Shown here one piece after another: positions 48,541 to 57,154 of a stretch of 64,000 nt of DNA. The notes beneath the pieces are model-generated. The model was not told the DNA's origin, did not search any database, and was given only the letters and a program-made list of their open reading frames with translations. Numbering within the stretch: position 1 is the stretch's first letter; every line of letters begins with the position of its first letter. The position numbers and the translations under genes are program-made. This stretch comes from an uncultured bacterium (GTDB lineage: Bacteria > Actinomycetota > Coriobacteriia > Coriobacteriales > Coriobacteriaceae). The DNA lies in the NCBI GenBank assembly GCA_905215755.1, contig CAJMRE010000006.1:1-64000 (forward strand). Reading direction: 5' to 3'.

Positions 48541-51046
48541 GGTGATAAAGGTGACGGAACAGAAGATGAGCCCGCAGGCTATCGAGGTACGCGGCGCGCG
48601 CGTCCATAACCTCAAAGACATCGATATCGATATTCCGCTGGGAAAGCTGGTGGGTATTGCCGGCGTATCGGGTTCGGGCAAGAGTTCGCTGGCACTGGGG
48701 GTTCTTTATGCCGAGGGTTCGCGCCGCTACTTGGAAGCGCTCAGCACCTATACTCGACGTCGCCTGACGCAGGCCGAACACGCCCAGGTGGATGAGGTAT
48801 TGCACGTACCGGCGGCGCTCGCATTGCATCAGCGCCCCAGCGTGCCGGGCGTGCGCTCGACCTTTGGTACCATGACCGAGCTCAACAACAGCCTGCGCCT
48901 GCTCTTTAGCCGTTGCGCCCATCACGTGTGTCCGCACTGCGGGGCGCGCGTGGAGCCGAGCCTTAACGTGGCTGCGGGCCTGTCGCTCACGTGCCCTGCA
49001 TGCGGTCGCGAGTTCTACGCGCCGAGCGCCGAGGACCTTGCCTTTAACAGCGGCGGTGCCTGTCCCACCTGCGGCGGCACCGGTGTCATGCGCGAGGTGG
49101 ACGAAGCGAGCCTGGTGCCCGATGAGTCAAAGACTATCAACGAGGGCGCGGTGCTTCCCTGGGGTACGCTCATGTGGGATCTGATGAAGCAAGTGGCTGG
49201 CGAGATGGGCGTGCGCACCGATGTGCCGTTTAACCAGCTCACGCCTGAAGAACGCGACATCGTGTTCCACGGCCCGGCGGTTAAGAAGCACATTCTCTAC
49301 GTTCCCAAAAACGGCGAGGGTGCCACGCCGCTCGACTTCACCTATTACAACGCCGTCTATACCGTCGAGAATGCGCTCGCCAAGGTTAAGGACGACAAGG
49401 GCCTCAAACGCGTTGCGCGCTTTTTGCGCGAGGGAGCATGCCGCGATTGCGGCGGCACGCGTCTCTCCGAGGCTGCGCGCCAGCCCCAGGTGTGCGGTAT
49501 CAATCTGGCGCAGGCCGCGGCCATGACGCTTGGCGATGCGGTTGAGTGGGTGCGCGGGGTGCCCGCATCCTTGCCGCCCGAGATGCGGCCCATGGCGACG
49601 GATATCTGCGATTCGTTTTTGAGCGTGGCCCGTCGTCTGGTCGACCTGGGTCTCGATTACCTTTCACTCGACCGCGCTGGTGCCACGCTCTCCACGGGTG
49701 AGCGCCAGCGCGTTCAGCTCGCCCGCGTGGTGCGCAACCGATCGACGGGCGTGCTCTATGTGCTGGACGAGCCTTCGATCGGCTTACATCCCGCCAATGT
49801 CGACGGCTTGGTGGGCGTGATGCGCGATCTGGTGGATGACGGCAACACCGTGGTTGTTGTCGACCACGATACGCGCGTACTGGCGGAAGCCGACTATCTG
49901 GTCGAGATGGGCCCCGTTGCCGGAGCAGGCGGCGGCAGTGTAATCGCCGCTGGTACGGTAGACGAGGTCGAGCAATCGCAGGGCAGCCGTATCGCGCCGT
50001 TTTTGCGCGCCGAGCTCAAGCGCTTGCGTCCGCAGGTGACTGACGACGAAATGTTCGACCAGGGACATATCCGCATGGCAACCGATGCCATCCATACCGT
50101 CAAGCCGCTCGAGGTTGATATCCCGCGCGGCCGCCTTGTCGCGGTAACGGGCGTTTCGGGTTCGGGTAAGACGACGCTCGTGCTCGAGACGCTCATTCCT
50201 GCACTTAAGGCGCAGGCAGCTGGCGAGCGCTTGCCGGGGCACGTGCGTTGGGTCGATGCCGAGGGCATTGGCCGCGCAAATCTGATTGACGCTACGCCCA
50301 TCGGCGCCAACGTACGCTCGACGGTAGCGACCTATGCCGACATTCATGACGAGCTGCGCCGCGCCTTCGCCCGTACGCCCGAGGCTAAGGCAGCCGGCTA
50401 CAAGGCGGGCGCCTTTAGCTACAACACCGGCGCCTTGCGCTGCCCTACGTGTGACGGCACGGGCTCGATATCGCTCGACGTGCAGTTTTTGCCCGACGTC
50501 GAGATCATCTGCCCGGCATGCCGTGGTTCGCGCTACGCCGAGGCCGCCTCGCATATCCATCGCGAGGGCAAGGACGGGAGCTTGCTTACGTTGCCGCAGC
50601 TCATGGACATGAGTGTGGACGAGGCCCTCGACGCCACGGTGGGACTCAAGAAAGTCCAGGCGCGCTTGCAGACCTTGCATGACCTAGGCTTGGGCTATCT
50701 CACGCTCGGTGAGCCCACGCCGGCGCTCTCGGGCGGCGAGGCACAACGCCTTAAGCTCGCGAGCGAGATGGGCCGCGTGCAGGACGATGCCGTGTTCGTA
50801 TTCGACGAGCCCACGATCGGACTACATCCGCTCGATGTTCAGGTGTTGCTGAGTGTGTTCGACGGCCTTGTTTCCAAGGGCGCCACGGTTATCGTGATCG
50901 AACACGATCTCGACCTTATCCGTAACGCCGATTATGTGATCGACATGGGCCCGGGCGGTGGCGACGCCGGCGGGCAAATCGTCTGCGCCGGCACGCCGGC
51001 GGATATCGCTGCCTGTCCCAAGAGCGTTACTGGCCGCTACCTATAG
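48533..51046 (+). CDS. UvrA-like ABC ATPase
   Basis: A protein of up to 838 residues built like UvrA: two ABC modules (Walker A GVSGSGKSSLALG and GVSGSGKTTLVLE; signatures LSTGERQRVQLA and LSGGEAQRLKLA; Walker B YVLDEPSIGLHP and FVFDEPTIGLHP) and zinc-finger pairs (CPHCG...CPACG; CPTCDGTG...CPACRGSRY). It is ~100 residues shorter than housekeeping UvrA (~940), with a condensed insertion region, and its N-terminus diverges (ALSTYTRRRLTQAEH). I read it as a UvrA paralogue with a role in lesion or drug response. The start is uncertain: ATG 48533 overlaps the previous stop; GTG 48551 and ATG 48566 are alternatives. Confidence 0.82.
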   Translation: MSRVIKVTEQKMSPQAIEVRGARVHNLKDIDIDIPLGKLVGIAGVSGSGKSSLALGVLYAEGSRRYLEALSTYTRRRLTQAEHAQVDEVLHVPAALALHQRPSVPGVRSTFGTMTELNNSLRLLFSRCAHHVCPHCGARVEPSLNVAAGLSLTCPACGREFYAPSAEDLAFNSGGACPTCGGTGVMREVDEASLVPDESKTINEGAVLPWGTLMWDLMKQVAGEMGVRTDVPFNQLTPEERDIVFHGPAVKKHILYVPKNGEGATPLDFTYYNAVYTVENALAKVKDDKGLKRVARFLREGACRDCGGTRLSEAARQPQVCGINLAQAAAMTLGDAVEWVRGVPASLPPEMRPMATDICDSFLSVARRLVDLGLDYLSLDRAGATLSTGERQRVQLARVVRNRSTGVLYVLDEPSIGLHPANVDGLVGVMRDLVDDGNTVVVVDHDTRVLAEADYLVEMGPVAGAGGGSVIAAGTVDEVEQSQGSRIAPFLRAELKRLRPQVTDDEMFDQGHIRMATDAIHTVKPLEVDIPRGRLVAVTGVSGSGKTTLVLETLIPALKAQAAGERLPGHVRWVDAEGIGRANLIDATPIGANVRSTVATYADIHDELRRAFARTPEAKAAGYKAGAFSYNTGALRCPTCDGTGSISLDVQFLPDVEIICPACRGSRYAEAASHIHREGKDGSLLTLPQLMDMSVDEALDATVGLKKVQARLQTLHDLGLGYLTLGEPTPALSGGEAQRLKLASEMGRVQDDAVFVFDEPTIGLHPLDVQVLLSVFDGLVSKGATVIVIEHDLDLIRNADYVIDMGPGGGDAGGQIVCAGTPADIAACPKSVTGRYL

Positions 51047-51047
51047 A

Positions 51048-51082
51048 CAATGAGGCAAAGGGACAGTCCCTTTGCCTCATTG
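51048..51082. repeat. GGGAC-core palindrome, GAGGCAAA type
   Basis: A perfect 35-base palindrome with 17-base arms (CAATGAGGCAAAGGGAC) around one A, starting one base after the UvrA-like stop. The core matches the GTGACAAA-type elements while the flank differs (GAGGC for GTGAC). It lies between convergent genes. Confidence 0.85.
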
Positions 51083-51086
51083 ATGC

Positions 51087-52187
51087 CTATTTCACGCACT
51101 GAGCGGAGAGATAGTCGCGGAAGAATGGCAATTCAAATGCGACGAGCCCTCGTCCTCGCTCCCCGATGATGCCGGCGTCTATCATGCGGCGTCGGTAGCG
51201 GGAGACCTGCTGCGGCGAACGCCTAAGGCGCTCGACAAGGTCAGCGGTGGTGGACTCTTCCTCGTCATCGAGCATGGCGATGAGGAATCGCTTGTCCTCT
51301 GCAGTGAGTTCCCGATAGGTTGCCGCGAGGATTCGGTTGTCCATCTCGTCGCGCGCGATTTTGATTCCCAGGTCAAAGTCGCGTGACGAGATCTCCTTCG
51401 AATCGCTTGTGAGATCCCAGGCACGGTAGCCTACGAGTTGCAATAGGAAGGGAAAACCAGAGATCGAGCGAACGGCTCTATCGATTCCCTCAGCATCTGC
51501 CAAGCGATCGTTTTCCTGGATCGTGCGAATCAAGGCCTCGCGTACGTCATAGTCGGCAATGCGACCCAGATGATATTGTTGGGCGCGGCGAAGGAACGAG
51601 ACCGTCTTGTGGTTCAGCAACGTCGAGACGTTGTTGGGAAGTCCCGCCATGAGCAGGGCGACGCGTTTCCCATCGGTCACAAAGTGCTGATACGTCGCTG
51701 CGAGCTGAATCATCTCGTCGAGTGTCGGGTCCACCTCGTCAACCGTGACGAGCAGACCGGTGCCCGCCTCGTTGAGCTGGTCGATGATGTCGCTCATGCG
51801 ATAACGCCAGGTTGAGGCATCGTGGACACGATTGACCTCGATGCTGCCGAGCGGTGCAATTCCGAGGCCGGTGACTTCGAAGTGGTTGGACGGGTCGATG
51901 AGATGGGCTGCGGCGCGTTTCGCCCCGAACTCGAGTTCCTCAAGCATTCCCGGGAGCGCGGTCGTCTTTACGGCTATCCAGCCGTGGGATTCCGCCCTTG
52001 TCGCGAGCGACGACATGAGAGCGGTTTTACCGGTTCCACGCGCGCCTGAGAAGATCGAGGTCAATTCTGGGCGCCTGCGCTGGCTCAAGAAGGCACGGTC
52101 CAAATCCCGAATAATCTGTTGTCTGCCAGCGAGATGGGCGGGAACCTCACCAAAACTGGGGGTAAACGGGTTCTCGAGATATTCCAC
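51087..52187 (-). CDS. AAA-type ATPase with C-terminal winged helix (family copy 2)
   Basis: A 366-residue relative of the ATPase at 47422. It has Walker A FSGARGTGKTALM (residues ~46-58), Walker B GLLVTVDEVDPT (~144), sensor strand ALLMAGLPNNV, FLRRAQQYHLG (~195), GFPFLLQLVGY and a C-terminal wHTH (TTADLVERLRRSPQQVSRYR). The first copy and this one flank the UvrA-like gene in convergent orientation. A third, broken copy lies at 2270-2512. The C-terminus suggests DNA binding; the target is unknown. AGGAGAG precedes the ATG at 52187. The upstream DNA (52205-52260) is AT-rich, as expected for a promoter. Confidence 0.75.
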   Translation of the reverse strand: MEYLENPFTPSFGEVPAHLAGRQQIIRDLDRAFLSQRRRPELTSIFSGARGTGKTALMSSLATRAESHGWIAVKTTALPGMLEELEFGAKRAAAHLIDPSNHFEVTGLGIAPLGSIEVNRVHDASTWRYRMSDIIDQLNEAGTGLLVTVDEVDPTLDEMIQLAATYQHFVTDGKRVALLMAGLPNNVSTLLNHKTVSFLRRAQQYHLGRIADYDVREALIRTIQENDRLADAEGIDRAVRSISGFPFLLQLVGYRAWDLTSDSKEISSRDFDLGIKIARDEMDNRILAATYRELTAEDKRFLIAMLDDEEESTTADLVERLRRSPQQVSRYRRRMIDAGIIGERGRGLVAFELPFFRDYLSAQCVK

Positions 52188-52303
52188 AAGGCTCTCCTTT
52201 CACACCGCCGTTTAACTTCATTTTACTTTAGTTAATTCTGATTAAAAGTGAGGCTCTTTATCTAGAGCATCAATTAGGCGTGTGCGCCATCGGCGCGGCG
52301 CTT

Positions 52304-52338
52304 GAATGTGACAAAGGGACAGTTCCTTTGTCACATTC
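52304..52338. repeat. GGGAC-core palindrome containing the trmL stop codon
   Basis: GAATGTGACAAAGGGAC, one A, then GTTCCTTTGTCACATTC: 17-base arms with one mismatch. The trmL stop TGA (52331-52333, minus strand) and the Met codon before it lie within the element. Confidence 0.85.
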
Positions 52339-52930
52339 CCGGAAAGCCTGTTTGGCGCAGGGCTTCGTAGAGGACGATGGCGGCGCTGTTGGAGAGGTTG
52401 AGTGCGCTGATGCGGTAGTCGTCCGGATTGACGAAGTTGCCGCAGATGTCCTGCCGAAGGATGGCTTCGTGGCCGTCCTCGGTATGCCCGAGCGATTCCT
52501 CGTGGGCTTCCCAGGCCTCGGCGTTATCGAGCGAGTCGCAATCGCGCAGCATAGGGATGCGCTCGCAGCGCTCGGGCGCCGCGGCGAGCAGCGGCTCGGG
52601 AATGCCCGAGCTCTCGCTGCCAAAGACCAAGTAGTCGCCGTCGCGGTAGGTGCTCTGCGCATAGGTGCGGCGTGCCTTTTTGGTCAGCAGATGCAGACGT
52701 TCGTCGGCAGGGGAGAGGCCATTGCGCGCAAGGAAATCCTCCCAGCTGGCATAGGTGGTCACGTCCAAGTTTTGCCAGTAGCCCAGGCCGGCGCGACGTG
52801 CCGTTTTGTCGTCGAGCGAGAAGCCCAGCGGCTCCACCAGATGCAGGCGGGCGCCGGTAACCACGCAGGTGCGGCCGATATTGCCCGTATTGGCCGGAAT
52901 CTCGGGCGCATACAGCACAATGTTGAACAT
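52331..52930 (-). CDS. trmL: tRNA (cytidine/uridine-2'-O-)-methyltransferase TrmL
   Basis: TrmL methylates the ribose at tRNA position 34. The 199-residue SPOUT protein has NIVLYAPEIPANTGNIGRTC at the N-terminus, LHLVEPLGFSLDDK, GSESSGIPEPLL and the C-terminal knot ISALNLSNSAAIVLYEALRQ. AAGGAG six bases before the ATG at 52930 sets the start. The family usually has ~155 residues; this one is longer through a ~40-residue insert (CERIPMLRDCDSLDNAEAWE onward) ahead of the knot. The stop codon is provided by a dispersed palindrome, so the last residues (PGM) may be acquired. Confidence 0.9.
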   Translation of the reverse strand: MFNIVLYAPEIPANTGNIGRTCVVTGARLHLVEPLGFSLDDKTARRAGLGYWQNLDVTTYASWEDFLARNGLSPADERLHLLTKKARRTYAQSTYRDGDYLVFGSESSGIPEPLLAAAPERCERIPMLRDCDSLDNAEAWEAHEESLGHTEDGHEAILRQDICGNFVNPDDYRISALNLSNSAAIVLYEALRQTGFPGM

Positions 52931-52953
52931 GAATCTCCTTGGCTCAGAACGAA

Positions 52954-52992
52954 AAACCACCACGAAGGGGACAGGCACCTTCGTGGTGGTTT
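52954..52992. repeat. GGGGAC-core palindrome, CCACCACGAAG type
   Basis: Perfect 15-base arms AAACCACCACGAAGG (52954-52968) and complement (52978-52992) enclose GGACAGGCA. It lies between the GTPase stop and trmL start. Confidence 0.8.
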
Positions 52993-53030
52993 GGCGGTTA
53001 CGTAGCGGAAAAATGTCCGCTTGGATAAAC

Positions 53031-54161
53031 CTAGGCGCGGTGCCAGTCGGTCAGGCAGGCATCGAGGGAGGCGATGAGCGCATCCTTGTCCATGTGACGG
53101 CCGATGATGCACAGGCTCGTCATGCGGTCGCCCGTCTCGTCGTCCCAAATCTGCATGATCTCGGGGTTCTCGTCGATGATCTTCTGCTTCTCGCCCTCGG
53201 GCGCCGAGTCGACAAACAGGCCGTTCTCCATCAGGCGCATCTGGTGGCCGGCCTGCTCAAACATGTAGCACATGTCCGGATCGCCGGTCTGCCACAGCGG
53301 GCCCTTGACGCGAATGACCTCGTCGGGCCACTCCTGCTCAACAAAATCGGTGAACTTTTGCAGGTCAACCGGCTTGCGGCGCGAGTACACAAAGGTCTCG
53401 ATGTCGTACTCGAGCACCTCGGGGTCGTCGTGCTCCTCGGGATGCTCCATGGCCTCGATCCAGGCGGCGGAGTTGTAGGCGCGCATAAAGTCGAAGCGGT
53501 CGGTGTCGAGCAGCTCCTCCATGGGGACCTCGCCGTTTTGGGCCTCGACGATCACGGCGTCTTTCTGCAGGCTGCGCACGATGGCCTTAAGCTCGGCGAT
53601 CTGCTCAGGGCTCACGGTATCGGTCTTGTTGAGGATCAGCGTGGAGCAGAACTCGATCTGCTGGATGAGCAGACTCTCGATGTCGTCCTCGTCGATATCC
53701 TCTGCCAGCAGGTCGCGACCGCCGTTGAACTCGTCGTACATGCGGGCGCAGTCGACCACGGCCACGATGTTGTCGAGCGCGAGCTTGGGCTCGCCTCCCA
53801 CCTTGGCCTCGTCGCAGAAGCTCGAGATGGTGTAGGCGATGGGGATGGGCTCGCAAATGCCCGAGGCCTCGATGATGATGTAATCGAAGTTGCCCGAATC
53901 GGCGATGCCCTGCAGCTGGTTGGCCAGGTCGTCCGAAAGCGTGCAGCAGATGCAGCCGTTGGTGAGCGGGATGAGGTCATCGGTCTCGGAAAGGTCGCCG
54001 TCGGCGATAAGGCTGGCGTCGACGTTGATCTCGCCGATATCGTTGACGATCACGGCGGCGCGGATGCCGCCGTCGTTAGCGAGGATGTGGTTGAGCAGCG
54101 TGGTCTTGCCGGCACCGAGGTATCCGGTAAGCATGATGATCTTCACGGGTTTGTTGGGCAT
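53031..54161 (-). CDS. CobW/P47K-family G3E GTPase
   Basis: A 376-residue GTPase with G1 TGYLGAGKTTLLNHIL (residues ~10-25), the metal-binding motif GCICCTLSDD (CxCC, ~68), G3-like IIIEASGICEP and G4 NKTD, followed by a C-terminal CobW domain (WRTVK-like PLWQTGDPDMCYMF, ~300). G3E proteins deliver metals such as Zn or Co to enzymes. Acidic stretches (DIDEDDIES, HPEEHDDPEV) may also bind metal. AAAGGAGGG before the ATG at 54161 fixes the start. No Zur-like site is evident to me. Confidence 0.87.
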   Translation of the reverse strand: MPNKPVKIIMLTGYLGAGKTTLLNHILANDGGIRAAVIVNDIGEINVDASLIADGDLSETDDLIPLTNGCICCTLSDDLANQLQGIADSGNFDYIIIEASGICEPIPIAYTISSFCDEAKVGGEPKLALDNIVAVVDCARMYDEFNGGRDLLAEDIDEDDIESLLIQQIEFCSTLILNKTDTVSPEQIAELKAIVRSLQKDAVIVEAQNGEVPMEELLDTDRFDFMRAYNSAAWIEAMEHPEEHDDPEVLEYDIETFVYSRRKPVDLQKFTDFVEQEWPDEVIRVKGPLWQTGDPDMCYMFEQAGHQMRLMENGLFVDSAPEGEKQKIIDENPEIMQIWDDETGDRMTSLCIIGRHMDKDALIASLDACLTDWHRA

Positions 54162-54247
54162 GTGCCCTCCTTTGTTAGACATGGCTTACAGTTGAATCTT
54201 ATGCCAAACGCCTGCTCTTATACCCACGCGCCGGCAAATAACACAAG

Positions 54248-54589
54248 CTACTCCCAGGCTCCCCATACATCGGGGCAATAACCGACGGTGGCCTTTTTGC
54301 CGTTGCGCACGATGGGCTCGGCTAGAACCTGCTGGTTCTCGAGCAGCTTGTCGAAGCGCTGACTGGGGGTGAGATGCTGAATGAGCGCGAGCGTCTCCTC
54401 GTCCTTGGCTTTGGGGTTGAGCAGCTTGTCGATACCGCCGACCGCCTGCATCACGCTCGTGAGCTCGCCCTTGCTCATCTCCTTTTCCTTAAGGTCGATA
54501 AACTGCACCTTAATGCGGCGCTCTTTAAAATAACGCTGTGCCTTCTTGGTATCGAAGGACTTCTTGGTGCCGAAGATTTGCACGTTCAT
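54248..54589 (-). CDS. ArsC/Spx-family protein lacking the N-terminal cysteine
   Basis: A 113-residue thioredoxin-like protein of the ArsC/Spx/YffB group: FGTKKSFDTKKAQRYFKERR at the N-terminus, FIDLKEKEMSKGEL, and the C-terminal EPIVRNGKKATVGYCPDVW. In ArsC and Spx a Cys (C-x-x-[TC]-C or G-x-x-x-C) sits where this one has Ser (KKSFDTKK), so it cannot use the usual thiol chemistry. It may bind RNA polymerase or another partner as Spx-like proteins do. The start at ATG 54589 begins the domain; its ribosome site (GGCGGAAC) is weak. It follows the flavodoxin gene by 16 bases. Confidence 0.8.
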   Translation of the reverse strand: MNVQIFGTKKSFDTKKAQRYFKERRIKVQFIDLKEKEMSKGELTSVMQAVGGIDKLLNPKAKDEETLALIQHLTPSQRFDKLLENQQVLAEPIVRNGKKATVGYCPDVWGAWE

Positions 54590-54605
54590 AGTATGTTCCG
54601 CCGTT

Positions 54606-55229
54606 CTACCTGATGAAGTTGGTCGTTGCTCGATCTGCCTCGGGTGCGTTGATACCGGCGGCCTGTCCGGCCTCGATGCAACGTAGAAGCCAAGCCATGT
54701 TCTTACCGATGTTTCGCATGGTGGCAAGGCCCTCGGCATCCCCATCGGCGTCGCCGGGCACGCGGCCAAACACGTTGTTCCAGTAGGTGGAAGCAACTAC
54801 GGGCATCTGCTTAATGGTGAAGTACTTGTTGAGCACATCGAAGGTGGTCGACGTGCCGCCGCGACGGGCGACGGCGACCGCGGCGCCGGGTTTGTGCTCA
54901 AAGGCATGCCCGCCGGCATAGAATGCGCGGTCGAGAGCCGAGAGGATGCGTCCGCTGGGATGCGCATAGTAGACGGGCGAGCCAAAGACAAAGCCGTCTG
55001 CCTGCTCGGCGGCAGCGATGAGCTCGTTCACCACGTCATCGTCAAAGGTGCAGCGACCGCCAAGCTTGCCGCACTGACCGCAGCCGATGCAGTCGCGAAT
55101 GGGCTTGGCGCCCAGCTGAAACACCTCGGTATCAATGCCTTCCGCATTGAGTTGCTCGGCGATCTCGGCGAGTGCGCGGGCGGTGTTGCCGTTTGCCTTG
55201 GGGCTGCCATTGACCAAAAGAACCTTCAT
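54606..55229 (-). CDS. Flavodoxin-family NAD(P)H-dependent oxidoreductase
   Basis: A 207-residue FMN reductase-like protein with LLVNGSPKANGNTARAL (FMN phosphate loop), a CIGCGQCGKLGGRC cysteine cluster near residue 48, the FMN-ring loop GSPVYYAHPSGRI, and ARRGGTSTTFDVLNKYF. The cysteine-rich insert is common in iron-sulfur-linked flavodoxin-fold proteins. It is probably an electron carrier or quinone reductase; the substrate is unknown. GGGAG six bases before the second of two adjacent ATGs favours 55229. The ArsC-like gene follows, likely in the same unit. Confidence 0.87.
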   Translation of the reverse strand: MKVLLVNGSPKANGNTARALAEIAEQLNAEGIDTEVFQLGAKPIRDCIGCGQCGKLGGRCTFDDDVVNELIAAAEQADGFVFGSPVYYAHPSGRILSALDRAFYAGGHAFEHKPGAAVAVARRGGTSTTFDVLNKYFTIKQMPVVASTYWNNVFGRVPGDADGDAEGLATMRNIGKNMAWLLRCIEAGQAAGINAPEADRATTNFIR

Positions 55230-55487
55230 CATAAACTCCCTCTGCTTTTGGTGACTTCTGCTGAGAATTATCTCACGTTGCGTGCGATGACGTCGGCATG
55301 GTGCGGGCGATGTTTATCCCGCAACGTTCTTAAGGGCGTTCATGCCTAAGGCCATCTAGGGGCATTGCGGTACGGCATGGGGAATGCATTGGGAAACGTT
55401 CGATAAATGCTTATAAACACGTTTTTGACGGCATACGTTGACAGATATACTTGTTGAGTTCAAAAGCATGGGAACGGAGATGGTTGC

Positions 55488-56357
55488 ATGACACAGCCGG
55501 AGACATCACACACGGTGGGGCTTGCGCTCGAGGGAGGCGGCTACCGCGGTATGTATACGGCGGGCGTGCTCGACGTTTGGATGGAGCACGGTTTGACCTG
55601 CGACCATATGGTGGGTGTCTCGGCGGGTGCGGCGTTTGGCTACAACTTTAAATCGCGCCAGATCGGCCGCGCCATTCGCTATAACAAGGCCTATTGTGCC
55701 GATAAGCGCTATGCGGGTGTAGCAAGCTGGCTGCGGACCGGCGATATGTTCAATGCCGATTTTGCCTATCACGAGGTGCCTATCGAGCGCGATCCCATCG
55801 ACCTGGAGACATATCGCGCCTGTCCCATGCGGTTTACGTGCGTGTGTACCGATATCGAGACGGGCAAGGCTGTCTACCACGACCTGCCCTATGGCGATGA
55901 GCGCGATATCGAGTGGATCCGGGCGTCGTCGGCTATTCCCGTGGCGACGCGTCCTGTTGTCATTGAGGGACACAAATATCTGGATGGTGGCGTGGCTGAT
56001 TCTATTCCCAGTGCATGGCTGTTTGCGCAGGGCTACGACCGCAACGTGGTGGTGCTGACGCAACCGGCGGGCTTTGTAAAGCAGCCCAACAGCGTTATGC
56101 CCATGCTGCGGCGCGTGTTCCGTCACTACCCGGAGTTTGTCGCGGCGCTTGAGCATCGGCATGAGGTCTACAATGCCACGCTCGATGACCTGGCGCGTCG
56201 CGAGGCTGCCGGCGAGGTCTTTATGGTGCGGCCGAGCGAATCGGTGAAGGTGCCGTCGCTGTGCCGCGAACCGGATGAGCTCGAGCGCATCTATCAGATC
56301 GGTCGTCGAGATGCGGAGGCGACTTTGCCGGCGTTGAAAGCGTATCTGGCGGGGTAA
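55488..56357 (+). CDS. Patatin-like phospholipase
   Basis: A 289-residue serine lipase fold with the oxyanion loop LEGGGYRGMYTAGVLD (residues ~13-28), nucleophile elbow GVSAGAAFG (Ser about 46), and the catalytic Asp in YLDGGVADSIP (~165). All three elements are intact. It resembles the YjjU group of bacterial patatins. It lacks a signal peptide, so it should act in the cytoplasm, probably on phospholipids. GGAG lies before the ATG at 55488. The 250 bases upstream hold no gene; TTGACA (55438-55443) is a candidate -35 box. Confidence 0.88.
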   Translation: MTQPETSHTVGLALEGGGYRGMYTAGVLDVWMEHGLTCDHMVGVSAGAAFGYNFKSRQIGRAIRYNKAYCADKRYAGVASWLRTGDMFNADFAYHEVPIERDPIDLETYRACPMRFTCVCTDIETGKAVYHDLPYGDERDIEWIRASSAIPVATRPVVIEGHKYLDGGVADSIPSAWLFAQGYDRNVVVLTQPAGFVKQPNSVMPMLRRVFRHYPEFVAALEHRHEVYNATLDDLARREAAGEVFMVRPSESVKVPSLCREPDELERIYQIGRRDAEATLPALKAYLAG

Positions 56358-56368
56358 GGGTCGCATGC

Positions 56369-56414
56369 GGAAAGCGCATCCCGGAATGGAGGCTCAAACT
56401 GGGATGCGCTTTCC
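56369..56414 (+). terminator. Hairpin after the patatin gene
   Basis: A perfect 14-bp stem GGAAAGCGCATCCC/GGGATGCGCTTTCC with an 18-base loop lies between this gene and the convergent thiE stop. There is no strong T-tract. Confidence 0.6.
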
Positions 56415-56458
56415 ATTGCTGAAGATATGAGGCTGCGAATCAGCTGCTCGGCCTAGAC

Positions 56459-57154
56459 TTACGCCTGCTGCCAGGTGTCGACGAGCTCCTTGGCCGCGGC
56501 GTAGGGGTCATCGGCGCTGCAGACGGCACTCACCACAAAGAAGCCGTCGACGCCGGTGGCCTTGAGCTGTGGCAGGTCGGCCGTCTTGACGCCGCCGCCC
56601 ACCACGATGGGCACGGGGCTTGCCGCGTGGAGGGCGGCCAGGTCCTCAAAGCTCTTGGTGATGATAGAGCCGTCGGCCGCGCGTCCGCAGTCGCGCTTGG
56701 TCTCGGTCTCGTGGAGTGGGCCGATGCCCAGGTAGTCGACTAGGCTCATGTCGGCGGTCTTGACGTACTCGAGCATCTCCTCGCAACGGGCGGAAAGGCC
56801 CACGATGGCGTTGGGCCCCAGCAGCTTGCGACAGACCTCGACGGGAATGTCGCTCTGGCCCACGTGCACGCCGTCGACAGCAATACCCTGCTCGCGCGCG
56901 GCGAGTACGCAGTCCAGGCGGTCGTCGATCAGCAGGGCAACCTGACCGGTTTTGCCGGCCTGTGCGATTGCCTGCGCGGCGTCGCCCGTCAGCGCAATGA
57001 TCTCGCGGGCGCTTGCCACCTTGGAGCGCACCTGGATGCAGGTAAAGCCGGCGTCGAGCGCCTGGGCCACCACATCGCCCACGGGACGCCCGAGCGTGTT
57101 TTCGGGGCCGAGTACCAGATAGGCCGAGATATCAAGGTTGTCGCGGATGCTCAT
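56459..57154 (-). CDS. thiE: Thiamine-phosphate synthase
   Basis: ThiE joins the thiazole and pyrimidine moieties to thiamine phosphate. The 231-residue TIM barrel has CIQVRSKVASAREI (pyrophosphate-side residues), LIDDRLDCVLAA, GVHVGQSD, IVGLSARC, YLGIGPLHETETKRD and IVVGGG near the C-terminus. Motifs are complete. The ATG overlaps the stop of the thiamine-binding gene by four bases (ATGA). It is last in the thiM-operon controlled by the TPP riboswitch at 58397-58492. Confidence 0.92.
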   Translation of the reverse strand: MSIRDNLDISAYLVLGPENTLGRPVGDVVAQALDAGFTCIQVRSKVASAREIIALTGDAAQAIAQAGKTGQVALLIDDRLDCVLAAREQGIAVDGVHVGQSDIPVEVCRKLLGPNAIVGLSARCEEMLEYVKTADMSLVDYLGIGPLHETETKRDCGRAADGSIITKSFEDLAALHAASPVPIVVGGGVKTADLPQLKATGVDGFFVVSAVCSADDPYAAAKELVDTWQQA

